Notes under the pieces: generated by a model
The model's input: only the letters and a program-made list of their open reading frames with translations
Told to the model about the DNA's origin: nothing
Database searches by the model: none
DNA from: Odontesthes bonariensis
Taxonomy: Eukaryota > Chordata > Actinopteri > Atheriniformes > Atherinopsidae
Direction: 5' to 3'
Length of the DNA stretch: 64,000 nucleotides
Assembly (NCBI RefSeq): GCF_027942865.1
Contig: NC_134526.1
Location: forward strand, 5,293,784-5,357,783
Made by a program: the position numbers and the translations under genes
Shown: one piece after another, positions 1 to 23,414 of the stretch
Layout: every line of letters begins with the position of its first letter
How positions within the stretch are numbered: position 1 is the stretch's first letter

Positions 1-1016
1 TTCAGGCCCTTTTCCTTTAAACAGCTTTAATGTTCTGTGTTTCAGGCTCTTTTCCTTTAAACAGCTCTAATGTTCTGTGTTTCAGGCTCTTTTCCTTTAA
101 ACAGCTTTAATGTTCTGTGTTTCAGGCTCTTTTCCTTTAAACAGCTCTAATGTTCTGTGTTTCAGGCTCTTTTCCTTTAAACAGCTTTAATGTTCTGTGT
201 TTCAGGCTCTTTTCCTTTAAACAGCTCTAATGTTCTGTGTTTCAGGCTCTTTTCCTTTAAACAGCTTTAATGTTCTGTGTTTCAGGCCCTTTTCCTTTAA
301 ACAGCTTTAATGTTCTGTGTTTCAGGCTCTTTTCCTTTAAACAGCTCTAATGTTCTGTGTTTCAGGCTCTTTTCCTTTAAACAGCTTTAATGTTCTGTGT
401 TTCAGGCTCTTTTCCTTTAAACAGCTCTAATGTTCTGTGTTTCAGGCTCTTTTCCTTTAAACAGCTTTAATGTTCTGTGTTTCAGGCTCTTTTCCTTTAA
501 ACAGCTTTAATGTTCTGTGTTTCAGGCTCTTTTCCTTTAAACAGCTCTAATGTTCTGTGTTTCAGGCCCTTTTCCTTTAAACAGCTTTAATGTTCTGTGT
601 TTCAGGCTCTTTTCCTTTAAACAGCTCTAATGTTCTGTGTTTCAGGCCCTTTTCCTCTAAACAGCTCTAATGTTCTGTGTTTCAGGCTCTTTTCCTTTAA
701 ACAGCTTTAATGTTCTGTGTTTCAGGCTCTTTTCCTTTAAACAGCTCTAATGTTCTGTGTTTCAGGCTCTTTTCCTTTAAACAGCTCTAATGTTCTGTGT
801 TTCAGGCTCTTTTCCTTTAAACAGCTCTAATGTTCTGTGTTTCAGGCCCTTTTCCTTTAAACAGCTTTAATGTTCTGTGTTTCAGGCTCTTTTCCTTTAA
901 ACAGCTCTAATGTTCTGTGTTTCAGGCCCTTTTCCTCTAAACAGCTCTAATGTTCTGTGTTTCAGGCTCTTTTACTTTAAACAGCTTTAATTTTCTGTGT
1001 TTCAGGCTCTTTTCCT
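1..1016. repeat. 40-bp minisatellite, cut by the left window edge
   Basis: About 25 head-to-tail copies of a 40-bp unit that begins TTCAGGCTCTTTTCC and ends AATGTTCTGTG. Copies carrying CAGCTTTAA and CAGCTCTAA largely alternate, so the array is partly an 80-bp dimer. The window starts inside the array. The last unit breaks off near 1016 into unique DNA. No gene is seen in it. Confidence 0.95.
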
Positions 1017-1343
1017 GACCAATAGATCTTGATATCTTCTCTCATTCTGTGAAATGTTTTGGAGGGTTTGGAAATCTGTAAATAAAACTCCTGAACGTTT
1101 CCTTTGAGCCTCATTTCTGCAGCAGCTGCTGACTCACGTTTGTTTCAACATGCTTTCACTCTGACGGCAGAAACAAGGTGTGGACGGAAATGTTGCTCAA
1201 CGTGAACTGTGACCAGATGTTGAAACTGACGGCGGCGGCAGCAAAACTTTTTGTTTTATCTGTTTTATCTGTAGGACCTGAGCACTTCATGAAGAAACTG
1301 TCCAGTTATATATTTACTAAAAGAGAGAGTTTCTAAAAGTAGA
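1017..1343. other. Unique spacer between two minisatellites
   Basis: About 330 bases of mixed composition with no convincing exon, RNA gene or mobile element. Confidence 0.5.
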
Positions 1344-2563
1344 ATGGGAGGCAGAGCCTTCAGTTATCAGGCCCCTCTCTGTGGTACCAGCTGCCAGTTT
1401 GGGAGGCAGAGCCTTCAGTTATCAGGCCCCTCTCTGTGGGACCAGCTGCCAGTTTGGGAGGCAGAGCCTTCAGTTATCAGGCCCCTCTCTGTGGAACCAG
1501 CTGCCAGTTTGAGAGGCAGAGCCTTCAGTTATCAGGCCCCTCTCTGTGGAACCAGCTGCCAGTTTGGGAGGCAGAGCCTTCAGTTATCAGGCCCCTCTCT
1601 GTGGAACCAGCTGCCAGTTTGGGAGGCAGAGCCTTCAGTTATCAGGCCCCTCTCTTTGGAACCAGCTGCCAGTTTGGGAGGCAGAGCCTTCAGTTATCAG
1701 GCCCCTCTCTGTGGAACCAGCTGCCAGTTTGGGAGGCAGAGCCTTCAGTTATCAGGCCCCTCTCTGTGGAACCAGCTGCCAGTTTGGGAGGCAGAGCCTT
1801 CAGTTATCAGGCCCCTCTCTGTGGAACCAGCTGCCAGTTTGGGAGGCAGAGCCTTCAGTTATCAGGCCCCTCTCTTGTGGAACCAGCTGCCAGTTTGGGA
1901 GGCAGAGCCTTCAGTTATCAGGCTCCTCTCTGTGGAACCAGCTGCCAGTTTGGGAGGCAGAGCCTTCAGTTATCAGGCCCCTCTCTGTGGGACCAGCTGC
2001 CAGTTTGGGAGGCAGAGCCTTCAGTTATCGGGCCCCTCTCTGTGGAACCAGCTGCCAGTTTGGGAGGCAGAGCCTTCAGTTATCAGGCCCCTCTCTGTGG
2101 AACCAGCTGCCAGTTTGGGAGGCAGAGCCTTCAGTTATCAGGCCCCTCTCTGTGGGACCAGCTGCCAGTTTGGGAGGCAGAGCCTTCAGTTATCGGGCCC
2201 CTCTCTGTGGAACCAGCTGCCAGTTTGGGAGGCAGAGCCTTCAGTTATCAGGCCCCTCTCTGTGGAACATGCTGCCAGTTTGGGAGGCAGAGCCTTCAGT
2301 TATCAGGCCCCTCTCTGTGGGACCAGCTGCCAGTTTGGGAGGCAGAGCCTTCAGTTATCGGGCCCCTCTCTGTGGAACCAGCTGCCAGTTTGGGAGGCAG
2401 AGCCTTCAGTTATCAGGCCCCTCTCTGTGGGACCAGCTGCCAGTTTGGGAGGCAGAGCCTTCAGTTATCAGGCCCCTCTCTGTGGAACATGCTGCCAGTT
2501 TGGGAGGCAGAGCCTTCAGTTATCAGGCCCCTCTCTGTGGAACCAGCTGCCAGTTTGGGAGGC
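1344..2563. repeat. 55-bp minisatellite resembling a LINE ORF2 tail
   Basis: About 22 copies of a 55-bp unit beginning GGGAGGCAGAGCCTTCAG and ending CAGCTGCCAGTTT. Because 55 is not a multiple of three and the unit has no stop, all three + frames stay open for about 410 codons; these are not genes. One reading gives RAFSYQAPL followed, in the next frame, by LWNQLPVWEA. This resembles the RAFS..AP.LWN.LP signature near the C-terminus of fish L2/Rex-type LINE proteins. The unit was probably copied from such a tail and then amplified. Confidence 0.92.
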
Positions 2564-3334
2564 ACTGCCCCCCCAGGAACAAGTCCTGCCCCCCTGAGAA
2601 ATGCCCTGTCCATCCAAAGAAAACTGTCCAGAAAAAAGGCCACGATTTATTATCTCTGTTTGTGTCTTGTATTGATAGAATAAATGCAGGTGGTGATTTT
2701 AAAAAAGCATCTGCAAAGTTTATAGCTTTATTTATTTTTTTGTTATCATGTCTCCCCCCCTCCGTAACCTTAACCCCTTGCTGCTGAAATAAAAAGGCGA
2801 TTTTCACATTTTCGGATGTTTTTGTTGTATATAATGATCTGAAATGTAACTTAATGAAGGTAATAAAAATCTGGAGTTGGCTGGATGTCTTGCCCCAAGT
2901 ATCTACTTGAATTTAAACCCTAAATGGAGAAAGTGGAGCATGTTAAACAAAAGCTATTGCATCCTAAAGTCCTGGTCTAAAAAACCTCTCCAAAATAGTT
3001 GCAATGGTGTGTTTGCATGCATCATACAAGTTCTACATTTCTTTACAAAAAAAACCCAAAAACGTCATAAAAAACGTCATAAAGAAAATTCCACAGTGTT
3101 AACTAAATTGACGGTCAGGATTTATGCTAGTGTGACCATATTTTCATTACCAAATTGAATTATTACTATTGTTATTTTTTATTATTATTATTATTATTAT
3201 TGTTATGCTTGAAGTTGTAGTAGTGGTTTTCCACCGATTTTTTCAGGTATTGTTTTCTGCCCCCCCAGATGAGCTAACTGCCCACCCACACATGCCATTC
3301 TGGTCACACCTCTGGTATCTCTGAAGTGCCTTGA
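2564..3334. other. AT-rich intergenic DNA with an ATT microsatellite
   Basis: Low-complexity A/T-rich sequence, including an (ATT)n tract at about 3167-3204. Short open frames here have no recognisable similarity. Nothing else is supported. Confidence 0.5.
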
Positions 3335-4018
3335 CAGAGCCGGCCCAAGGCATATGCCAACTATGCGGTCGCTTAGGGCCCCCACGCCACCAGGGGGCCC
3401 CAGAGAGCACCGAGACGATGTGATAAAAAAGTTAATATATACATGAAATTAAAATAACATTGAATAATTCAAACGAAATTGTATTACACCAGAAAAAAAT
3501 AATAATAATTTTGACAAAATACTAATACTAGGTTAATTTATGCCTCCTGTTGGCTGATGCCACCGTTGGGCAAAATTATTTAAGTATTTAATTTTGATTA
3601 CAACTTTATTTTTCTGTAAGATAATGTGAATGTCATTTGATTCTATTTTGTATTTGGATTTTGAACATTTTGCACATCTGAAAGAAATTCAACTATTTTA
3701 CGTGTTTACTATAAATGCAGTCTCCAGCCTGCTGATGTTACTTTCAAATAGTTAAATTAATGACCCATACTTATACATCACTCTTTATGTAGACGTTAAT
3801 TAAACCATATTTATGAGTTTGCTATCCCTTTAAGGTTAAAAACAAGAATGACACCTTTATAATGTAAGATGATTACAAATAATGCTAATTACTGTGGGTC
3901 CGTTACACACATAACAGTGTAGCCTATGGAATAATGAGGCATCTGGAGCTGAGGTGATGGTAGGGGGGCCCCAAATGAAATTCTGTTTAAGGCCCCATAA
4001 AGGCTTGGGCCGGCCCTG
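3335..4018. mobile_element. Non-autonomous hAT element (family A, copy 1)
   Basis: Begins CAGAGCCGGCCCAAGG and ends GGGCCGGCCCTG, forming imperfect terminal inverted repeats. It is flanked by an exact 8-bp duplication, TGCCTTGA, at 3327-3334 and 4019-4026. An 8-bp TSD with CAG...CTG ends is typical of hAT transposons. The interior is A/T-rich and has no transposase. A second copy lies at 25879-26585. Confidence 0.9.
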
Positions 4019-5094
4019 TGCCTTGAGATGACATTTATTGTGAATTGCATTGAATCAGAAATACATTTTATTACAGGGGGAAATAGTTCTCTAAATATAG
4101 TATGAAACACAGATGAGTGTTAGGATTTTTCCATGTGGAAGAAGGATGTTGTCACAGTGCCTCGGTGTGGACACGGCGGCCACACGGCGCAGTGTTCCCA
4201 CATGACCTGACGCAGCATCAGCTGATGAGCGTGGGCCACCAGCTGCATCAGGTGTGGTCGCAGCGGGGCGGAGAGGTGTTCCGACGGGGCCGAAACCGAT
4301 TTCTACCGCGGTGCCTGAACACCAGGACCACCGGACAACCGGGGTAAGGCTTCAGATTTCACCGCCACTGGCTCAAAGTTTGTCCGCGGAGCGAGAAGTT
4401 TGCTCCGGCGTGTCGACGGGCCAGGTTCAGGCCCAGGCTCCGTCACTCCAGGCTGGATAAACAAATCTGGAAGTTTACTCGGTTATCGGCGCTGGTGCCC
4501 GCCTACCGAAACTCAGATTAACGTGTTTATGAACTGTCGAGGACTCTTTATTCCTTTCGGTTGTAATATCCAACTGTTTTAATCATTTTATAGTCGAATA
4601 CCTCTTTAACGCCGCCACTAACCGGTTAGTAGTTTAATCGCTGGAACTTGGACAGTTTGAACCGTTTGGACCAACGGTCAACTTAAAGTCTGCATCGCTG
4701 TGAGTTTCAGAGAGTTTTTAATTGTCTTGGAATCAAAGCCGAATGAAGAACGGTTCATTTTAACTTACGTATTTGTAAAGCTTAATTTTCAGTGCTAATT
4801 ACCAGACTTTTTGTCAGTTAAATCCGCGACATGTATCCACCCCCAGGGGCTCTTCAAACGGCCAGCGGCTTCAACTCTTTATCAAAAATCGAAATTTTTT
4901 ATTGAATCAAAAGCAGTTTGAGAGACTTGATGTCAGCCGAATGAAAGATCATGAGTATAAGATTAAAAATATATAGATTTCTATCTATTTAAATCGGTAT
5001 TATTTAATCTCCTGTAAGGTTTTAGTAAATCTAAACTTTTTTTAAGACGCAGTTTGCGCAGGGCTTGATTAGCTCACTTTTGTATGGTTCCAGG
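4019..5094. other. Intergenic DNA with a GC-rich patch
   Basis: Bases 4130-4346 are CpG-rich and end in a GGG|GTAAGG donor-like site, so they could be an untranslated first exon or promoter-proximal DNA for a gene on the + strand, but no coding similarity is seen. The rest is A/T-rich with nothing recognisable. Confidence 0.3.
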
Positions 5095-5666
5095 CAGGGG
5101 CGATTTTAGGATCTGGTCTTTAGGGGGGCCCAGCCCCCAGTGCTCACAGAGGCACATTATTTCTCACTAATGGAGGCGAACTAGTACATTTATAAATTTT
5201 GGAGCCGTATTAGTTTTGCTTTGAGTAGTGTTTTCCCCTACAACATTCAATTTTGACCTCTTCATTTCAAAAGACTTGACATGGATAACAGAGAGCCTGA
5301 GACAAATATTGACGATAACTCAACATTTATTTTGGGAAATGTAGAATTCTATGTGTGGAACAGATAGCTTACGACCAGAACAAAATGCCAAGCCGTAGAC
5401 AACTCTAGCGGCAAGCAGTCGTGTGAATGTGCCAACCAATCAGAAGAGTTGTAGTTAGTAAGTGGACTGGTCACAAGCCTCGTTTTGAAGCAGGGTTGCC
5501 AGACACACAAGGTTGCCATATTGGCCAGTCGCACCAAAGTATTGCGCAGGGGCAGAGCAAGTTTTTTGCATAATATAATATTTTTAAAATGTGCTGAGCC
5601 AGGGGGTGCCGAGCTATCTCACAGTGGTGCCTTGGCCCCACTAAAAATACCCTAGCCTCGCCCCTG
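5095..5666. mobile_element. Non-autonomous hAT element (family B)
   Basis: Begins CAGGGGCGATTTTAGG and ends CCTCGCCCCTG, with an exact 8-bp target duplication GTTCCAGG at 5087-5094 and 5667-5674. At 572 bp it has no transposase and is a MITE-like derivative. Confidence 0.9.
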
Positions 5667-6329
5667 GTTCCAGGCTTTCCTGTGTTCACGGAAAACTGTC
5701 GCCGTGTAAGCCAGCCAGCTTCTATTGTTCAGAATAATGATAATTGGTTTAGAAACAATAAGTTAAAGCGAGTATTCACCTCAGAAGGACGTGAAAAGAA
5801 AGGAGGCAGAGGTTCTGAACAGCACTGGGATGAGCTGAAAATGAGGGAAATGTCCTCAGAATAGGTGTGGTGTCGTTAATGATGCGGAAACTAAAAGGAT
5901 CTGCTGAGGAATGTGGAGGAAAAAGGCAGGCAAAGCTTTTAAGAATCCAATTTACAAGCAAATGCAGACTTTAGTTGGCTTGTTTTCTGATTTATTCTTT
6001 TGGGGTTGGAGTGAATTTGAATGAATTGAAGGCTGAATGAATAATGTTGGTAGTTTCCATCCTTTATGTTCACATTTTTATAATCATTTCCACTTCGGTG
6101 TAACTGCCCATGCTGCCTTTATTGCAGCTGTGCATGAGAACATCTCTGCCCGGTGGTCTCAGAGGGGGATGTGCCGCAGCCTTGGTGCTATCAGAGAGGA
6201 GAATATGCCACAGCCTCCACATAATCTGCCCCAGACAGGCAGGAGGGAATGTCTCATGACTCTGTAAACAAAACGCGAGCCTCCGCCTGCTTCTCCCATA
6301 AAATCCTGTAAACGGGTGGGTGCAGATCT

Positions 6330-6423
6330 GGAGTAAAGCGGCGATGGCGGCTGCGTAGTTTGGCTGTCGGGGAGCTTGTCTGGAGTGCAGCAGCTTCCTC
6401 GGCTGAGTTAGAGGACAGAGAAG
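6330..6423 (+). other. Candidate 5' untranslated exon of rab35
   Basis: A short GC-rich segment contains GCGGCGATGGCGGCTGCG and ends GAGAAG|GTAAAG, a good donor. A strong pyrimidine tract and acceptor, CTCTTTGCTTAG at about 7138-7149, could join it to the leader of the first coding exon, whose ATG is at 7771. The only in-frame ATG here reaches a stop within a few codons. The 5' boundary is not determined. This is inference only. Confidence 0.3.
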
Positions 6424-6593
6424 GTAAAGCAGGATGAGGAAGTTATATTTAGTGACTCAGCTGTTGTTTTTAGGTGCAGCCAGGGAGGATAGGAGGGGCA
6501 CGAGCTGCACAGGGCAACCAAAAATGAATCGATCATCGTGCCCCTGTGCCTGGGTCTAACCCAGGGGTGCCACATCAAGCCCATAGACACCAC

Positions 6594-7000
6594 CACTGCA
6601 TTTTTTTTGCATTTTGATCACCCTAAACTAGATCCTGTATGGAAACTACAATAGTTACACTGCTGAAATCTGGATGGAATTATTCTAAAGAGGCTATAAA
6701 TTCATTGAAACCTTGTTTGGGATTTGTGAAACCTTTTTCTGATTTGTAAAAATGCAGAACAGGGCCGTTTTACAGCATTTTTTTGCATTTTGATCGCCCT
6801 GAACTAGATCCTGTATGGAAACTACAATAGTTACACTGCTCAAATCTGGATGGAATTATTCTAAAGAGGCTGTAGATTCATTAAAACCTTGTTTGGATTT
6901 GTGAAACCTTTTTCTTTTTTTTGTGAAAATGCAGAACAGGGCCATTTTACTGCTTTTTACTGTATTTTTACTGCATTTTGATCGCCCTAAACTAGGTCTA
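6594..7000. repeat. Tandem duplication with a unit of about 180 bp
   Basis: About two and a half copies of a segment that includes GATCCTGTATGGAAACTAC and CAGAACAGGGCC. The copies differ by scattered substitutions. Not coding. Confidence 0.85.
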
Positions 7001-7770
7001 CAGAGTCTTTAAAACACATTTTATGATTTGTTAAAACTTTATTTGGTCATTGAAAATTCAAAAAGGTGAAATCATCTTGCTGTAAAAAGTGTAAAAGCAT
7101 CCCCCACGGGCCCACGGTCTAACCTCTTCTTTCCTCCCTCTTTGCTTAGCACCTCTGCATCCTGAGCAGCAGAAGTGAGAGCTCCACTCGTGCCAACAGA
7201 CGGGGAACAGGTGACTCTCCACCTGACCGCCAGAGGAAGTGAAGGGAAGCCGAGGGATCCATTAGAGGAACCTGTGCTGAGCTGCAGGGGGAAAGAGGAA
7301 CGTCTCAGTGTTGATGGAGCCGTGAGTCCTGGGAAATAACTGGATTTATGACCAGTGCCACGGCTGCTGATTCCCTCTGTCATGGAGATGTGAAGCCGCT
7401 GCAGTCGGCGTGGGACCGCGTCCAGGAGCTGGAAACCCCCTGCAGGGGCATCACTGGCTGGAACTGGAACTGGAACCAAGGTGGAAGCATGCAGCCGGCC
7501 GGGCTCTGAAGCATGAATCATAGAGGCCTGGTCCTGAACGCGCTGCTTCGGCTTCACCCCCAGAGCAAAGAGGACCACATGAACACGTGAAGTGGAACCG
7601 CGGCACACGGCTGAACGTTCAGGGCAGAGATTCCACTGAGATGTGCTCACCGCGGCCTCGCTGTGGCCTCCACGCTGCGACCAGCTAAAAGTGCACGTGC
7701 ACGAGGGAAGGGAGAGCACGTCCTCACATGAGACTGAGTTCACTGGGAAACCCAACCAGAGGCCATTCAA

Positions 7771-19997
<12,227 letters not shown>

Positions 19998-21100
19998 GAC
20001 GCTGCTGAGACGCCACGGGACGCCGTGCCTTCGGAGGGGAAGCGTTGGCTTCTTCTTCTTCAGCGAGCAAAGATCACTGAGGGATTTACTGTCTGCCAGC
20101 ACTGACTGCATGGAGCAGCTTAAAGGACCCTTCTGGTGTTTTTACAGATGGATCATCATTGTGTGTCAGGAAACTGACCTCACTGAGACGCCGGCTTCCT
20201 GCACAAACCTGTCAATCATCTCACCCTGTTTCCTGCGTTCCTAAACGTCCTCCAAGTCTGACTGAAGAGCCCCCCCGAGTCTGAGTCTGAGTCGGTTTAA
20301 TTCCCAGATGAGTTGAACTGAGGATCAGAACTGAACCCTGAACCCTGGACTCGTGCTGCAGGATGAACGTGGACACACTGAGGCAGCTCTCCCTCCTCAG
20401 TGACCGTTTGAATGAAACCAGCTCAGGATCACATGATGCCACACAAATATCAGAAAGGTCACTTTCTGTCTCAGTTTTTTGGGATTAAAACTGATGATTA
20501 AACATAATTTTCTTCTTTAATCCCATCATCATCATCATGAGATGCTAAGAAAAAGCAACTCTTTGAGCTTCCAGCTCAGCCACCTGTTCATTGTTCATAT
20601 GGTTTAATAATTAAATAATTAAATCTAAATTAATAATTAAATCTCTTCATTATCTTTGGTTCCTTCAACTGGAAACCCTCCTGGAGCCCATGGAGATGTC
20701 TTTGTGTCCTCAGCTGGGACCGACTCGTCCTTTGAGCCTCCTCTGGTAATAAAACAGTTGATCTGTGGTGTTGGCGTCTCATATTCACATATTTACATTC
20801 TGACTCTTTAACTGTCGCAGAAACGTGTAAAAAAAACACCAGAATGATCCTTTAACTTAGCCTAAAAAGCTGTTCCATGTCTGTTTTTTTATTTCTACAT
20901 TTAACCACTGAAAGGGAACCGTTTGATACTAAATTGTAACCGTGTGATGAGCTCAGTCCAGACGTGCGTTGGCCTCACATGAGGGCGGCGATGGAAGGCT
21001 GCAGCCTGCTCTAAATGTTCGTCTTTTAATGTCCAGCTGTTGCCTTTGCTAATGTGTCCAAATCCAAATAAAGCAATAAATCCACCGGTTGTCTCTGAAT
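19998..21100 (+). other. Probable rab35 3' UTR with poly(A) signals
   Basis: Unique DNA follows the stop codon at 19995-19997. AATAAA hexamers occur at 20748-20753, 21067-21072 and 21075-21080; any could end the transcript. A (CAT)n tract lies near 20525. No other gene is seen here. Confidence 0.5.
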
Positions 21101-21644
21101 GATTCAAATGAAATGAGCACAAAGCACAGATTGAACATAATTATTATTATTAACATAATTAAGTTGCTGTTTATAAGCGGGTTTAGAGTTGGAGCTCGGA
21201 GGCGATTGGGATCATTTTTACTGTTTCAGCTGCTTTAATTGTTTAACCTGGAATTAAAAAAGCTGTGGATGATAAAATAACACCAGAGGATGTGGCTCCC
21301 CCTACAGGTGTGGGTTGGAACAGCACTGTGAGCCCTGCACACGCACAGCCGTGTACCACATGTTGAAGAGGCCGCATACAAACCAACCATGAGCTGTGGC
21401 TTCGCCTCTTCTGGGCGCTCCGGGGCAGTTTCAGGCTGGAAAAGTGTTTCTTAAGGTTCACAAACTTTAAAACCGGTTTATTCTGGGCTGCATATCTCCA
21501 CCAGGGTGGAGTAAAGGTCCTGCATCGGTTATTATTCAGCCGGGATCACTGACCTCTTGGCCTGGAGATCCTGCTGCTGACAGCAGGCTTTAAAGGTGAC
21601 GAGTTTTCCCCTTTTTTAACAGTTTGATTAATGAAAGCTGGTGG

Positions 21645-21712
21645 CCATCACTTACTGTAAGTCGCTTTGGAAAAGCGTCTGCAAAATGACCGCAATGTAA
21701 TGTAATGAAACG
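21645..21712. repeat. Retroposon 3' tail
   Basis: Contains GTAAGTCGCTTTGGAAAAGC followed by GTCTGCAAAATGACC and an (AATGT)n end. This is the 3' end shared by many teleost SINE/LINE retroposons. Only the tail is present. Confidence 0.6.
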
Positions 21713-22039
21713 GGCCAGAATACCTGCTGGTTTAAGCTCAGTGGCTCTCTGTTTCAGCCCTGCTCAACCCCACCTTTTTGGTGAAGTCAGCAGCTACTTC
21801 CACATGGAATTATACCCGTTAGAACTGGAGAGGTTCAACCAACACGGCTTCAACGGGACTCTGGTGGTGGAGCGTTAGTTTCTGTATGTTCGTACGTTGG
21901 CTGAGGACACGCCGTCATGCTGCTGTGTTGGAAACACACCTTATCCACACAGCTGCAGGCTGATGAGTTACAGAACGGAACCGTTCAGCTAGAAAGCTTC
22001 AGCTAACAAAGTAATGTGGGAACAATAATGTTCATCTTT

Positions 22040-22992
22040 CAGAGAGGAGCAGCAATAACTCCTTAGAAGCTGATGTACGTCATCTTCAGTAGCTAAGCTG
22101 TTAGCATTAGCTGCTGCTAAAGGAGCAGCAATAACTCCTTAGCTGGTGTACGTCACCTTCAGTAGCTAAGCTGTTAGCGTTAGCTGCTGCTAAAGGAACA
22201 GCAATAACTCCTTAGCTGGTGTACGTCACCTTCATTAGCTAAGCTGTTAGTGTTAGCTGCTGCTAAAGGAACAGCAATAACTCCTTAGAAGCTGGTGTAC
22301 ATCACCTTCAGTAGCTAAGCTGTTAGCGTTAGCTGCTGCTAAAGGAGAAAATAACAGCAATAACTCCTTAGAAGCTGATGTACGTCACCTTCAGTAGCTA
22401 AGCTGTTAGCGTTAGCTGCTGCTAAAGGAACAGCAATAACTCCTTAGAAGCTGGTGTACGTCACCTTCATTAGCTAAGCTGTTAGCGTTAGCTGCTGCTA
22501 AAGGAGAAAATAACAGCAATAACTCCTTAGAAGCTGATGTACGTCACCTTCAGTAGCTACGCTGTTAGCGTTAGCTGCTGCTAAAGGAACAGCAATAACT
22601 CCTTAGAAGCTGGTGTACGTCACCTTCATTAGCTAAGCTGTTAGCGTTAGCTGCTGCTAAAGGAGAAAATAACAGCAATAACTCCTTAGAAGCTGATGTA
22701 CGTCACCTTCATTAGCTAAGCTGTTAGCGTTAGCTGCTGCTAAAGGAGAAAATAACAGCAATAACTCCTTAGAAGCTGGTGTACGTCACCTTCATTAGCT
22801 AAGCTGTTAGCGTTAGCTGCTGCTAAAGGAGAAAATAACAGCAATAACTCCTTAGAAGCTGATGTACGTCACCTTCAGTAGCTAAGCTGTTAGCGTTAGC
22901 TGCTGCTAAAGGAACAGCAATAACTCCTTAGAAGCAGGTGTACGTCACCTTCATTAGCTAAGCTGTTAGCATTAGCTGCTGCTAAAGGAGAA
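22040..22992. repeat. 83-bp minisatellite between rab35 and anapc2
   Basis: About 12 copies of a unit of 76-83 bp containing GTACGTCACCTTCA, AGCTAAGCTGTTAGCGTTAG and CTGCTGCTAAAGGA. Two unit lengths occur, with and without GAAAATAAC. It sits in intergenic DNA downstream of both convergent genes. Confidence 0.93.
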
Positions 22993-23414
22993 AATAAATC
23001 AATAAATAAACCATGAGGAGTTATTTCTCAGATGCTGCCAGGAACAGGAAGAAGTAGTTTTACACAATATGGAAGATTTAAAGTGTATTCTTTTGGGTTG
23101 TTTATATTCATCTGTGGGCCTGCAGACATCTGCCAATCACAGTCAGTAGCAGGGAAAATTTGACTGATGTTTGAGATGCAAACAAACGTGTCTGTGTGTC
23201 AAACACTTTCAGGCAAACACGAGAAATTAAACAGTTTTTGTAACGATCAAATATCAGTCAGAAACATCTGTGACAACATCTTCATTTCCAGCTGCAGCAT
23301 CACAGAATGAACACGAAAGAATCTTTTCTGTCAGACTTTTCTGTATTTTCGCATTCTGCGATAAGCAGTCCGTTCAACGATGAAATCTTCCCGGCGCACT
23401 TGAACAGTTTCAGT
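22993..23414. other. Downstream flank of anapc2
   Basis: Short interval that probably contains the anapc2 3' UTR (- strand). I did not find a clear AATAAA on that strand. Otherwise nothing recognisable. Confidence 0.35.

Noticed and set aside
1344-2787. Three overlapping frames of about 415 codons
   Set aside because: A 55-bp stop-free tandem repeat opens all three frames equally; it is not a gene.
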